NCBI RefSeq assembly: GCF_022554085.1
Contig: NZ_JAKFYR010000014.1
Span: forward strand, 37,294 to 101,293
Source: Rhodococcus sp. CH91
Lineage (GTDB): Bacteria; Actinomycetota; Actinomycetes; Mycobacteriales; Mycobacteriaceae
Reading direction: 5' to 3'
DNA length: 64,000 bases
Of the stretch, positions 18,629 through 27,246 are shown in pieces. The position numbers were made by a program, and so were the translations under genes. Each line of letters begins with the position of its first letter. Positions within the stretch are counted from its first letter, which is position 1. The notes under the pieces are model-generated. The model saw only the letters and a list, made by a program, of their open reading frames with translations, was not told the DNA's origin and ran no database searches.

Positions 18629-19333
18629 ATGGCGATTCCGAGGTGGGATGATCCAGCAAGTAAGCACGGGACGATGGTGCTAGGCGCGCTTTGGCTGGTA
18701 CAGGAGGTTGGAGAAGGAAACGTTTTCACCAAGGACCAGCTCCGCAAGGCCTTTCCTGGGGTAGCTCAAGTCGATCGTCGAATCCGTGACCTGCGCGCGT
18801 TCGGCTGGAAGATCCTCACCAACACCCAAGATGCCACTCTGACAGCCGAGGATCAGCGCTTCGTCGCAGCTGGCGTCCCCGTGTGGGATAAGGCCGCACG
18901 CGCTGCTGCCGCAAAGAAGGCGATTCCCGCCAAGGATCGGCACTCCACCTTGGAACGAGACGGATTCCAATGCACAACGTGCGGAATCGCCGGCGGTGAG
19001 GGATTTGTAGATGCTCCGGGGCAGGTAGCAGTGTTGTCAGTGACGAAGAGATCGACCCTGACCCTCTCGGGGGAGAGCGAAGAGATGCTTGTCACGGTCT
19101 GCAACCGTTGTGCGTCGGGCCGAAGCGGGGAAGTCTCGAGCGTCGATGAAGTGATCGTGGAGTATCGCGATTTGGACCCCGTTGACCAGGCACGTTTCAG
19201 GCGTTGGGTGGCGCGTGGGCGGCGAGGCCAAACTCCCTTGGAGCGAGCGTGGACCGCATACCGAAGGCTCCCGGCTGATGCGCGCGCGGAAGTGCATTCG
19301 GTAGTGGTACCAGATGAGAATCGGCCGGTTTGA
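18629..19333 (+). CDS. HNH-like zinc-finger protein with degenerate active site
   Basis: 234 residues. The N-terminal ~75 residues resemble a winged helix (FTKDQLRKAFPGVAQVDRRIRDLRAFGW). The C-terminal half has the paired cysteines of an HNH finger, CTTCG and CNRCASG, but the usual catalytic H(I/V)DH stretch between them reads VLSVTKRS, so no clear HNH histidines are seen. ATG 18629 is chosen for the AAGGGGGG site 5 bp upstream; ATG 18608 and 18614 are alternatives. It lies just upstream of the methyltransferase and divergent from the ParB-SNF2 operon. It may be a DNA-recognition subunit rather than a cutter. Confidence 0.75.
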   Translation: MAIPRWDDPASKHGTMVLGALWLVQEVGEGNVFTKDQLRKAFPGVAQVDRRIRDLRAFGWKILTNTQDATLTAEDQRFVAAGVPVWDKAARAAAAKKAIPAKDRHSTLERDGFQCTTCGIAGGEGFVDAPGQVAVLSVTKRSTLTLSGESEEMLVTVCNRCASGRSGEVSSVDEVIVEYRDLDPVDQARFRRWVARGRRGQTPLERAWTAYRRLPADARAEVHSVVVPDENRPV

Positions 19334-19502
19334 GCGTGCACCAGGGATCCATGTCCTAGGTGCCATCTAGACTCGCCGCTAGCGAGTTGGGCCGGGCGGC
19401 CCCCCTGGTTCCGTTCCGGTAGCTGGAGAGGCGGTGGCAGCGTCGAATTGTTGCTGCTGGGGTGGCGGCTCGTCCCGTATCCAGCACCTGGAAGGAGTAT
19501 GC

Positions 19503-20822
19503 ATGTCGGGGTCGGTTCGGGACGGAGAGCTCGAGGTCATCGAGATCTGCGCTGGCGCCGGTGGGCAATCACTCGGTCTGGAACGGGCAGGGTTCTCACA
19601 TCGTCTGGCTGTTGAACTGGACCCTCATGCTGCAGCTACTCTCACTCATAACCTGGGGAACTTTGTTTCCGATCCCAAGGAAATCGTGAAGGTCGGTGAC
19701 GCGGCAGACTCGTCCGTGCTCAATCCGGCGGAGCACGTCGGGATCGATCTATTCGCAGGGGGAGTGCCTTGTCCGCCCTTCAGCATTGCGGGAAAGCAGC
19801 TTGGTGCGAACGACGAGCGCGACCTTTTTGCATGGGCCGTCGAGATGTGCGGACGGATGAAACCCAAGGCCCTCTTGCTCGAGAATGTTCGTGGGTTGAG
19901 TGGAAACCGGTTTTCGGCCTATAGACAACACGTTCTCGATCAGCTGCGGGAGTATGGCTATATCGGTGAATGGAGGTTGCTGCACGCGTCCGATTTCGGC
20001 GTAGCGCAACTTCGACCGCGATTCGTGCTGATAGCTCTTCAGCCGGAGTACGCAGAGTATTTTTCCTGGCCGGAGCCAATCAAAGGATCTGCGCCCACGG
20101 TCGGCGAGGTGCTGCGCGACCTCATGGGAGCGAACGGTTGGGATGATCATTACGTAGACGCATGGGTACGTAAGGCCAACACGATTGCTCCGACGATCGT
20201 AGGTGGGTCGAAGAAACACGGTGGTGCAGATCTCGGGCCGACTCGCGCGAAGCGCGCCTGGGCGGAACTGGGCGTAGATGCAATGGGTGTGGCTGACGCG
20301 GCGCCCAGCAAGGGATGGGTGGTTCCGGAAGGGAAGCCGGGCCCGAAACTGACGAATGAAATGGTAGCCCGAATCCAGGGATGGTACGGAGAGTTCACTG
20401 GGTGGGAATTTCTGGGTAAGAAGACTTCGGTCTATCGTCAAATCGGGAATGCCTTTCCTCCGCCGGTGGCCAAAGCGCTCGGTGTATCGATAAGGGACGC
20501 CCTTCTCAAGACTGGAGCACGTCGCAAACTGATCGAAGACGTAGATGTTGTCCACGATCCGATCTATACGCTTTTGCGCAGTTGTGTGCAGCCGTTGACC
20601 GTCGATCAGATTTGCGCGCGGCTGTCGAAGAATGAAATTTTTATTGCCGCTCCGGAAGTGGAACGCCGAATCGCGAATCTATCGAGGGACTTCGAGATCG
20701 CAACGACTGAACGATCGAGCGGTACGCTTGCATTCAGATTAGGTGAATTTCTCGGATTCGTCGGCCAAGAATCGCACGTGCGACACGAGCTTTTCGCCCT
20801 GAATCGCTCCAAGATCAGTTAA
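19503..20822 (+). CDS. DNA (cytosine-5-)-methyltransferase
   Basis: 439 residues with all the key C5-methyltransferase motifs in order: I EICAGAGGQSLGLERAGF (SAM binding), IV GGVPCPPFS (catalytic Cys), VI LLENVRGL, VIII QLRPRFVLIAL and X RQIGNAFPPPVA. The target-recognition region lies around residues 205-300. A ~110-residue C-terminal extension of unclear function follows motif X. ATG 19503 follows GAAGGAG by 5 bp, and the upstream in-frame sequence lacks domain character. It is followed 20 bp later by a Vsr-type endonuclease, which normally repairs T:G mismatches made by deaminated 5-methylcytosine. The target sequence cannot be read from the gene. Confidence 0.95.
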   Translation: MSGSVRDGELEVIEICAGAGGQSLGLERAGFSHRLAVELDPHAAATLTHNLGNFVSDPKEIVKVGDAADSSVLNPAEHVGIDLFAGGVPCPPFSIAGKQLGANDERDLFAWAVEMCGRMKPKALLLENVRGLSGNRFSAYRQHVLDQLREYGYIGEWRLLHASDFGVAQLRPRFVLIALQPEYAEYFSWPEPIKGSAPTVGEVLRDLMGANGWDDHYVDAWVRKANTIAPTIVGGSKKHGGADLGPTRAKRAWAELGVDAMGVADAAPSKGWVVPEGKPGPKLTNEMVARIQGWYGEFTGWEFLGKKTSVYRQIGNAFPPPVAKALGVSIRDALLKTGARRKLIEDVDVVHDPIYTLLRSCVQPLTVDQICARLSKNEIFIAAPEVERRIANLSRDFEIATTERSSGTLAFRLGEFLGFVGQESHVRHELFALNRSKIS

Positions 20823-20842
20823 GCGGTGTAAGCTCGTCGAAG

Positions 20843-21322
20843 ATGAGCCGAAATGGAGCGAACACGCCCGCCGGCAAGGCTGAGGGGCGTGAAACATACC
20901 CGCGCGCGAGCAACGCCGGCAGGTCGCGGAATATGCGGGCTATCCGCAGGTCCAATACGAAACCGGAAGTGCAGTTGCGGAGTGCCTTGCATCGGAAGGG
21001 CTACCGATTCCGGAAGGATTACCGGCTCGACTTGGGAGCATCTCGAGTCCGGCCGGACATCGTATTCACCGCCCGCAAGATTGCGGTCTTTGTCGACGGC
21101 TGCTTTTGGCATGTATGCCCAATTCATGGACGGCAGCCGACGGTGAACGAATGGTACTGGTCTCCAAAATTATTGAGAAACGTCGAGCGTGACAGGCGGG
21201 CGGATGAGCTCCTCGCTGCTGCAGGGTGGACTGTAGTTCGGGTATGGGAACATGAAACCCTTGAGCAGGCAATGGACTTGGTCGAGCAGGCGCTAATGCG
21301 CTCGAGCGATGGCGCAATGTGA
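20843..21322 (+). CDS. vsr: Very-short-patch-repair (Vsr-type) DNA mismatch endonuclease
   Basis: 159 residues with the family core: NMRAIRRSNTKPEVQLRSALH, GYRFRKDYRL, RPDIVFTARKIAVFVDGCFWHVCP and NVERDRRADELLAAAGWTVVRVWEHE. The Asp and Phe/Trp residues of the active site are present. ATG 20843 lies 20 bp after the methyltransferase stop. Vsr nicks next to T:G mismatches at methylated cytosine sites. Alternatively it acts as the restriction nuclease of the island, since no dedicated type II endonuclease is seen. Confidence 0.93.
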   Translation: MSRNGANTPAGKAEGRETYPRASNAGRSRNMRAIRRSNTKPEVQLRSALHRKGYRFRKDYRLDLGASRVRPDIVFTARKIAVFVDGCFWHVCPIHGRQPTVNEWYWSPKLLRNVERDRRADELLAAAGWTVVRVWEHETLEQAMDLVEQALMRSSDGAM

Positions 21323-21525
21323 GCGACGAGCCGTGAGAGAGAAGCAGCGAGCAACTTCGTGGGCGCACCTGTCAAATTCGAGGGGTGAGAGCGCCGAGGA
21401 TCCGGATTTGAGCCGGTACGATACTGCGGTCCCAAGGTCCGGATGGCAGTGGGACTCGATGGTGGACGTTATCCTCGGAGATTGCGATCCTCCGGGTTCT
21501 GACGGTCGGGGAGGAAGGTAGCCGC

Positions 21526-23421
21526 ATGCGCCACATCGAAGCCCACGTCCCGGGGGATGCAGGGTTGCCCGAGGGGCGTCGATGGGCAGTAGCGCATGTG
21601 GAGACATCGGGCACGCGTCTTACTTCGGACCGAGTGATTGGTCTTTGCATCCTTGTGCTCGGCGGCGACGGCATGGTCGAAGACGAGTACGCCACAGCTA
21701 TCGATCCGGGTCCTGACTTTGGCCTCGGTTCGTTGCACCATCGTTTACGCGATCGGCTCGCGGGAGCTCCGCACTTCGAGGATGTGACGGACCGCGTGGT
21801 CGATCTGCTCCACGGGCGGACGCTCGTCGCGTATGACGCAAGTACCCATTACGGTTTTCTGGATGGAGAGTTTCGCCGAGCCGACATTGCCAACCCCATC
21901 GTTTCGCGCCTATGTGTGCGTACGCTGTCGCGGCGCCTTGAATTGGACGTGCCGAACCTCCAGCTGACGTCCCTAGCCGAACACTGGGGAATCGAACGGC
22001 GCCCGATGGGGGACAAAGCGCGCGACGAAGCTGATCTTGTAGCACGAGTGTTTCTCTCGACCTTAGGGCTAGCCGACTCCCTTGAGCTCCCACTGCCGGT
22101 CGTCGAGTGCGTGGCGAATAAGGCGGGCGCACCGAGACTGTCCCGCCGAGTGCCGTGTCCGTGGGTCAATCCTGGAAGATTCGACCCTGGCGTCGGCTTG
22201 GTGCAGGGAACGAAAGTTGCCATCATCGGCACTACGAAGACCCCACGCGATGCGCTCGAACGAAAGCTAGCATTGGCCGGGCTCGATGTAATGAGCACAG
22301 CCGGAAGTCATGTAGGTCTGGTCATCTGCAATGACAGAACGTCCGGCTCTACAGAAGTATCCAGATTGCTGGACGATGGGATCAGTGTCATACCAGAAAA
22401 GACACTAGAGCGCTTATTGGAAAGTGTTCTCCCGGGAATTCCGCGAACGAAACCGGAGCAAGATGGATGGACTGCGCTGCCCGCTGTCGACGAGGCGAGC
22501 CCAGAGCGTGCGCATCCTGAGCGGCCCGTAGAGACGGCAAGCACCGATTCCATCGACGCCGTCGCCTCAGCGGATCCAGTCCCCACGTCTCTTGCAGAGC
22601 AGCCGACAGTACCGAGCTTCGTGGACAATCCATGGCAGAATCGCCACATTTTGGTGATCGGTGGCACCCATGAAGACGCGGCAGCAATGCGTTCGAAAAT
22701 TGCGCGGCTGGGGGGTACTCCCGCGATCAACCTCTCCGCTGCGGTAACAGATCTACTTGTGCTCGGCGGCGATGGAAGGGATCGCAAGACGGTCACGATC
22801 GGAGGCCGGGAGCTACCTGTCCTGACACCCGAGATTTTGAAGGAGGCCAACGAGAACGAAGCCATGCACTCAGACATTGTGCAGCGCAGGCCGGGTGTTC
22901 GGTCGCTTGCCAGAGGAGAGGTTGTCGATCTCCACATGGACGATACACAAGTGAGCATTCATGCGTCCTGGCGTGCGGATTCGACGCGTGACGGAATTAT
23001 CGTCGATATCGTCGGATTCATGCTGTCCGAGGAAAATTCGGTGAATTGTGACGAGGACTTCGTCTTCTACAACTTCCCGAGTAGGGACGACGGGGCAATG
23101 GCTCTCACCGTCGACGGAAACTGCGAGCAAAGTATCCATATAGATCTTAAGGCGTTGCCGGACAACTGTGTCAGGATTGCAATTGCCGCAGCCATTGAGG
23201 GAACAGCGACCTTCGGTCAGCTGGGTCCGGTAGCAGTAAAGGTGGAGGCATCCGAGCAGCCGGAGGCCGAGTTCGTTCTCGATGCAGGTACAACGGAACG
23301 AACGATGGTGCTGTGCGAGGTATATCGGCGGGCGAACAGATGGCGCCTGCGTGCCTTTGGCCAGGGCTACGATAGTGGCTTGGATGCTTTGGCAACACTG
23401 TACGGGGTGGATGTCAAGTGA
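21526..23421 (+). CDS. Degenerate DEDD exonuclease, two BRCT-like domains and TerD fusion
   Basis: 631 residues after a strong GGGGAGGAAGG site. Residues ~20-185 follow the DnaQ/epsilon 3'-5' exonuclease pattern (HVETSG, GRTLVAYDASTHYGFLDGEF, RDEADLVARVF). The first catalytic Asp is His (VETSG instead of D-x-E) and the FD of ExoII is TH, so it is probably inactive. Residues ~220-305 (GTKVAIIGTT...GISVIPEKTLERLLES) and ~370-445 (NRHILVIGGT...ELPVLTPEILKEA) look like BRCT domains. Residues ~460-631 are a TerD domain (CDEDFVFYNFP, HIDLKALP, CEVYRRANRWRLRAFGQGYDSG, LYGVDVK). BRCT domains bind phosphoproteins or DNA ends. The fusion links Ter signalling to the methyltransferase-Vsr island. Confidence 0.82.
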   Translation: MRHIEAHVPGDAGLPEGRRWAVAHVETSGTRLTSDRVIGLCILVLGGDGMVEDEYATAIDPGPDFGLGSLHHRLRDRLAGAPHFEDVTDRVVDLLHGRTLVAYDASTHYGFLDGEFRRADIANPIVSRLCVRTLSRRLELDVPNLQLTSLAEHWGIERRPMGDKARDEADLVARVFLSTLGLADSLELPLPVVECVANKAGAPRLSRRVPCPWVNPGRFDPGVGLVQGTKVAIIGTTKTPRDALERKLALAGLDVMSTAGSHVGLVICNDRTSGSTEVSRLLDDGISVIPEKTLERLLESVLPGIPRTKPEQDGWTALPAVDEASPERAHPERPVETASTDSIDAVASADPVPTSLAEQPTVPSFVDNPWQNRHILVIGGTHEDAAAMRSKIARLGGTPAINLSAAVTDLLVLGGDGRDRKTVTIGGRELPVLTPEILKEANENEAMHSDIVQRRPGVRSLARGEVVDLHMDDTQVSIHASWRADSTRDGIIVDIVGFMLSEENSVNCDEDFVFYNFPSRDDGAMALTVDGNCEQSIHIDLKALPDNCVRIAIAAAIEGTATFGQLGPVAVKVEASEQPEAEFVLDAGTTERTMVLCEVYRRANRWRLRAFGQGYDSGLDALATLYGVDVK

Positions 23422-23636
23422 ATATGGGTGACGCAAGGCAAAGGCGGGTCCAGCCATTCGATTGCTGAAACTCGTCGATGCTGAATTCTCGGCAAATTGA
23501 GGTGCGGGTGCGCAACGGTGATTCACAGTAGTGTATGAGCCTGTGAAATTGCCCTGGACCTCGTAGGCCAGCCTTGCGACATGAGCTATGCGGTGATCGA
23601 TATGCCATCTTCCCACGATTGACATCCGAAGGTCTC

Positions 23637-24641
23637 ATGCCCAACGAATATACGAAACCGGCTGCGGGTCGTTCGGCTCAAATCGTCGAGATTGATCAGT
23701 CGAGTTGCCCACAACTCTTGGTAGTGGTACCCGTAGCAATTGATCTCTCGGGTTGCATGGACTCTTGGATATTTGAAGCGACGGCTCGATACAAGTCATC
23801 GTCGAGCCATGAGCCGAAGCTCAAGATCAAGCGGCGGCACTCGCTCAACATATTGCATGCAGACACTAAGATCATCGGTGTGGCTGTGAAGGTGGATCTC
23901 TCGGCAATTACCCGACCGACGGTCCTGTCCGCGATCGAAGAGTTCGACACACTCGGACAAGAAGAGTTCCTGCGTACACGGGGCTATGCCGAAGCGCGAA
24001 ACTTCAGGCTGGTCTATCGCGGCCGCTTCTACGATTCGAAAGCGATCGCCGGTGTCGCACACGGGTACGCGACGGGGCATTTCTGCGACAGCTCTGAATT
24101 CTCCGGCGGGCTCGCAACGGTTTCCGATTGCCTCACCGCACTCGGGTTTGTCGTCGATCACGGCGGTAAGCACGCTCGCGGCGGCCTCTTGTGGGACCTC
24201 GAGACCACTCAGGTGTTCAAGATGGGTGGCCGAAGTGCTGCGTACAAGTTTGTCGTGCTGCTCTGGGCCGTCATCCATGCAGACACGTTAGTCGGGCTCA
24301 TGCCGTTCTCTGAGGTTCGGAAGGAACTGGCGGCATTATTGGCGCCCTTTGCGCTAGCTCAGTCTGCACCGAACCCCGCGGACCCTTGGGTGGCGTTGAG
24401 GGGAAGCAGCTGGTGGACGCTGGAAGTTCCCGAGGGAGTTGATCAGGCCGAAGCCGGGCATCAGGTCCTGAGCTCGCTGGCCGTGCGGGAAGACTTCCGC
24501 GCCGGCCTCTCGGAATCTGTCAGGTACAGACTCCGAGAGGCCGAATGGTGCCAGGAAGCTACCGAAGTACTCGAGCGGCGAATTGCGGAGCTGTCCAGTC
24601 CTGCCCGCGCTTACGACCTCGTCAAGCAACTCCGCAATTGA
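23637..24641 (+). CDS. Protein with ScoMcrA-type N-terminal head domain
   Basis: About 334 residues. Residues from ~85 (DLSAITRPTVLSAIEEFDTLG, FRLVYRGRFYDSKAIAGVAHGYATG, FSGGLATVSDCLTALGF) match the N-terminal head domain of ScoMcrA-like type IV restriction enzymes. The remainder (KMGGRSAAYKFVVLLWAVIHA onwards) is a helical domain often fused to such heads. No HNH or SRA domain follows. ATG 23637 has GAAGG 4 bp upstream, but the first ~80 residues look non-domain-like; GTG 23880 or 23886 would start right at the head domain. Probably a DNA-sensing member of the restriction island. Confidence 0.68.
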   Translation: MPNEYTKPAAGRSAQIVEIDQSSCPQLLVVVPVAIDLSGCMDSWIFEATARYKSSSSHEPKLKIKRRHSLNILHADTKIIGVAVKVDLSAITRPTVLSAIEEFDTLGQEEFLRTRGYAEARNFRLVYRGRFYDSKAIAGVAHGYATGHFCDSSEFSGGLATVSDCLTALGFVVDHGGKHARGGLLWDLETTQVFKMGGRSAAYKFVVLLWAVIHADTLVGLMPFSEVRKELAALLAPFALAQSAPNPADPWVALRGSSWWTLEVPEGVDQAEAGHQVLSSLAVREDFRAGLSESVRYRLREAEWCQEATEVLERRIAELSSPARAYDLVKQLRN

Positions 24642-24680
24642 GGGGATACTGGTGTATTCCGGGCCGGCCGGCCTGCTCGC

Positions 24681-25988
24681 CTACAGCCATTCGTCCACGC
24701 CGCCATGGCCCGAACACGTGCCGCGTCGATTCTGACTGAACGAATACGTGCCATCAACACAGCGGGCGGATGCTCCAGCCGGAGCTGTGGGCGCCTGGAC
24801 AGGGCCTGGGATGCAGTTGCCGTTCACATTGACGTAGCTGTTCGCTCCGCAACCGCCGCTGTAACCACTGTCGGGAGCGGGAGCGGGAGCGGGAGCGGGA
24901 GCGGGAGCTGGTGCCGGTTCGATCTCGACCGGTGGGGGAGGAGCGACAATCGCAGCCGCCGGCGGAGGCGTGTACTGCTCTGTGGTCGGCGCGGGATCGG
25001 TAGTCGTGGGGATTGTGATCGGGGCAATGCCACCGCACGAACGCAATTCACGTTCGAGCGCTTGGCGTTCCGTGATCGTCGTCCACAGCTGATACGCGGC
25101 CTTCACCTCGACCTGCCGTGCTACATACGTGCAGCGGTAGCCCTCGTTGGGCGGCAACCATGCAGAAGCGTCTCTGTCGTTCTTCTCTGTGCTGACGCTC
25201 TGTGCGACCGCCTGAAGGTTGCGAGGATCGTTGGCCAGGTCCTGGAGGGCCTCGGCACCGAGTTCGTACGCACCCTTCTGCCATGCATCGCTCAACGAGA
25301 CGACGTGGTCGATGACGACATCGTCGAAGGCGACCGAATCACCTGTGTAGGCGTCTTCGAGCGTTCCGGTACGGACTGTGCACGAAGACTCTGGATCGAG
25401 TGATACGGCCGTCAGGTCGCGGCGGAGGATGTCGTTACGCGTGTCGCACCCATTGTGGCCACCATCGACTGTGACGTCGTCGGACCATTCTTCACCGAAA
25501 CGAGAAAGGTCGAACTGCGCGGCAGGTGCTTCATCGCGGACGCTGATCGTTGCAAGGGTCTTCAGCGCCAGCGTGGCGCCATCGCTGTCGACCGGTTCGA
25601 AACTGGCCGGTGCCGGTAGTGGCTCCGGTGGCGGCGGCGTACTCGATGTGGACGAGGAGACCGGTGCTGCAGTAGCGGAAGTCTGCTCGGCAGCGGGCGT
25701 TTCCGGATCAGGTTCGGGCTCTGGGGCAGTAGCGCCAGCGAGTATGAAGCCGGGGATGAGGGCCCACGCCGCCCATTTGTAGCGCGCAGGCCGGGTGCGG
25801 TCCTCGCGCAGGTACATGACGCCTGCAGCGGTCGCAAGGAGTCCGAAGACTGCCATGCCCCACGCTCCTGTGAAGATGGCCAATGCAAGCGTTGCGCCGA
25901 GCACGATCGCGATTACAGCAATGAGCTTTCCCAGGCGAGAGCGTGCTCCCCGATCACGTTGTGACGTTCGGGAGGGATTTGTCGACAT
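24681..25988 (-). CDS. Membrane-anchored DUF1524/HNH-type nuclease with DUF3761 tail
   Basis: 435 residues. A basic N-terminus is followed by two hydrophobic segments (about 15-40 and 60-85), then a Pro/Ser/Thr linker. The GmrSD-C/DUF1524-like domain has GCDTRNDILRRDL, VVIDHVVSLSDAWQKGA and NDPRNLQAVAQSVSTEKNDRDASAWLPP, the His-Asn arrangement of secreted HNH nucleases. After a Pro/Ala repeat linker the C-terminus (ARCVDGTYSFSQNRRGTCSGHGGVDEWL-like) is a DUF3761 domain. ATG 25988 is chosen over a longer frame because the membrane region begins there. Likely an extracytoplasmic nuclease used for nutrient DNA or competition. Confidence 0.82.
   Translation of the reverse strand: MSTNPSRTSQRDRGARSRLGKLIAVIAIVLGATLALAIFTGAWGMAVFGLLATAAGVMYLREDRTRPARYKWAAWALIPGFILAGATAPEPEPDPETPAAEQTSATAAPVSSSTSSTPPPPEPLPAPASFEPVDSDGATLALKTLATISVRDEAPAAQFDLSRFGEEWSDDVTVDGGHNGCDTRNDILRRDLTAVSLDPESSCTVRTGTLEDAYTGDSVAFDDVVIDHVVSLSDAWQKGAYELGAEALQDLANDPRNLQAVAQSVSTEKNDRDASAWLPPNEGYRCTYVARQVEVKAAYQLWTTITERQALERELRSCGGIAPITIPTTTDPAPTTEQYTPPPAAAIVAPPPPVEIEPAPAPAPAPAPAPAPDSGYSGGCGANSYVNVNGNCIPGPVQAPTAPAGASARCVDGTYSFSQNRRGTCSGHGGVDEWL
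24873..24908. repeat. Six tandem GGGAGC hexamers
   Basis: Six perfect copies of GGGAGC lie inside the DUF1524 gene and encode an Ala-Pro linker. Being 6-bp units, changes in copy number alter linker length and not the frame. Confidence 0.9.
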
Positions 25989-26208
25989 GGTTACACCTGC
26001 TCGACGCGGAAGCAGGGATGGATGACCGCGGCAAGAATGGCATGCGCGGAGGTGGAGTAGAGCATGTGTATACCAATTCATAGGGGCCGGCAATGGACGC
26101 CGAGCCGGTGCACTTGCTTGTTTCGGTGGCAGTGCGAAATCCGTTACGCCATGTCCGAAAAGACGGAAATTTCGCTACTCGGAGGTCATTCGGCGGGTGT
26201 AAGCCTGC

Positions 26209-26979
26209 TTACGCGACGCGAGCGAGGCGGCATCGACACTTCACCGCACGCCCGTACTCGTCGTCCGGTAGCCATCCGTACTCGTCGCAATCGTCGCACT
26301 TCTCCGGGACGCTGCGCGGGACGGTCAGTTCTTGCCACATACGCACCCACGCTTGTGCGTACTTCATGGGGTTCTCCGGACGATGGACGGCCCTGGCTGC
26401 TGCGACCAGCTTCGCGGTGCCATGGATGTCGATCAGTTTCTCGATTGCGACGGCCGCCTCGGGCTTGAGGTACGCGAATGTCGCCATCAATCCCACCTGC
26501 TTGCAGGCTGCTGCCAGGCTTGCCACAGCCGGAGTGAGCGGAGCATTGGACGCCGGCCGGGTGCGGTTGGTTTTCATTCTTGGTTCATCGGTACTGATAA
26601 GAGCGCCTGGCATACCGTTGTCCGCGCGACCGCGCGTCGGTTTTTCAGGCCCCGGGTCGGTACGCGGCTCCTCGTAGATCGTCTGGATAGTGATCCACTG
26701 TCCGCGCTCGTTCTGGATCTTCTCCCGGATCAAGTAGCCGAGCTCTGCCAGCTCGCGGAGGGAGGAGCGGATGGCGTCGCGCCCTTCCTTCGGCGACTGG
26801 TCGGCTATCGAGTCGGATCGGGTACGCCAGTCGTCCGGCTTCGACAGCAACCAGATGAGCACGCCCCGGGCGCGGAAGGACAAGCGCTCATCGTTGATGA
26901 CGGCATTGCTGAGGATGGTGAAGTTGCTGGCGAGGCGCGGTCCACGACGCACGCCGCCAGCCAGGGTATTCTGGCCCAC
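26209..26979 (-). CDS. Winged-helix replication/phage-type protein
   Basis: 256 residues. The N-terminal half (LSFRARGVLIWLLSKPDDWRTRSDSIADQ, EGRDAIRSSLRELAELGYLIREK) is a winged helix typical of helix-turn-helix proteins on phages and mobile elements. The C-terminal part is helical (ALAAACKQVG-like, AVEKLIDIHG) and ends in a CDDCDEYGW...CRC cysteine pair that may bind zinc. GTG 26979 has GGGAG 6 bp upstream. No replication partner is adjacent, so it may be a remnant of an integrated element. Confidence 0.72.
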   Translation of the reverse strand: MGQNTLAGGVRRGPRLASNFTILSNAVINDERLSFRARGVLIWLLSKPDDWRTRSDSIADQSPKEGRDAIRSSLRELAELGYLIREKIQNERGQWITIQTIYEEPRTDPGPEKPTRGRADNGMPGALISTDEPRMKTNRTRPASNAPLTPAVASLAAACKQVGLMATFAYLKPEAAVAIEKLIDIHGTAKLVAAARAVHRPENPMKYAQAWVRMWQELTVPRSVPEKCDDCDEYGWLPDDEYGRAVKCRCRLARVA

Positions 26980-27200
26980 GTTCGACTCCCATTTAGTCGG
27001 ACATCCGGCCCGTCGGGAGTTGCCGCTCCTGGCGGGCCTTCTTCAATTGTGACGCCACGCGGGGCGGTGACGATCTTGGAATCTTGGCACCAGTTCTGCA
27101 GCGGGCGCAAGAGGTCTCTCAATATTGTTTTGAGTCAGAGCATTTCGTGCACTCGGCGAAGTTGAGGGTCTATTGGAACCGTTGGCTTGGCGGCCATGGA

Positions 27201-27241
27201 TGTCCTGGAACCCGCAGAAACAAGCGAGGGGTTCCAGGACA
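27201..27241 (-). terminator. Strong terminator after the GIY-YIG gene
   Basis: Perfect 13-bp arms TGTCCTGGAACCC and GGGTTCCAGGACA with a 15-nt loop start 6 bp past the GIY-YIG stop on the minus strand. Confidence 0.75.
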
Positions 27242-27246
27242 GGTCC

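Noticed and set aside
14451..23421. Assignment to DISARM, BREX or Druantia
   Set aside because: The marker genes (DrmB/DUF1998, PglZ, BrxC, DruE) are not visible; only a methyltransferase and a helicase are shared.
24873..24908. CRISPR-like repeats
   Set aside because: Six contiguous hexamers with no spacers, inside a coding region.
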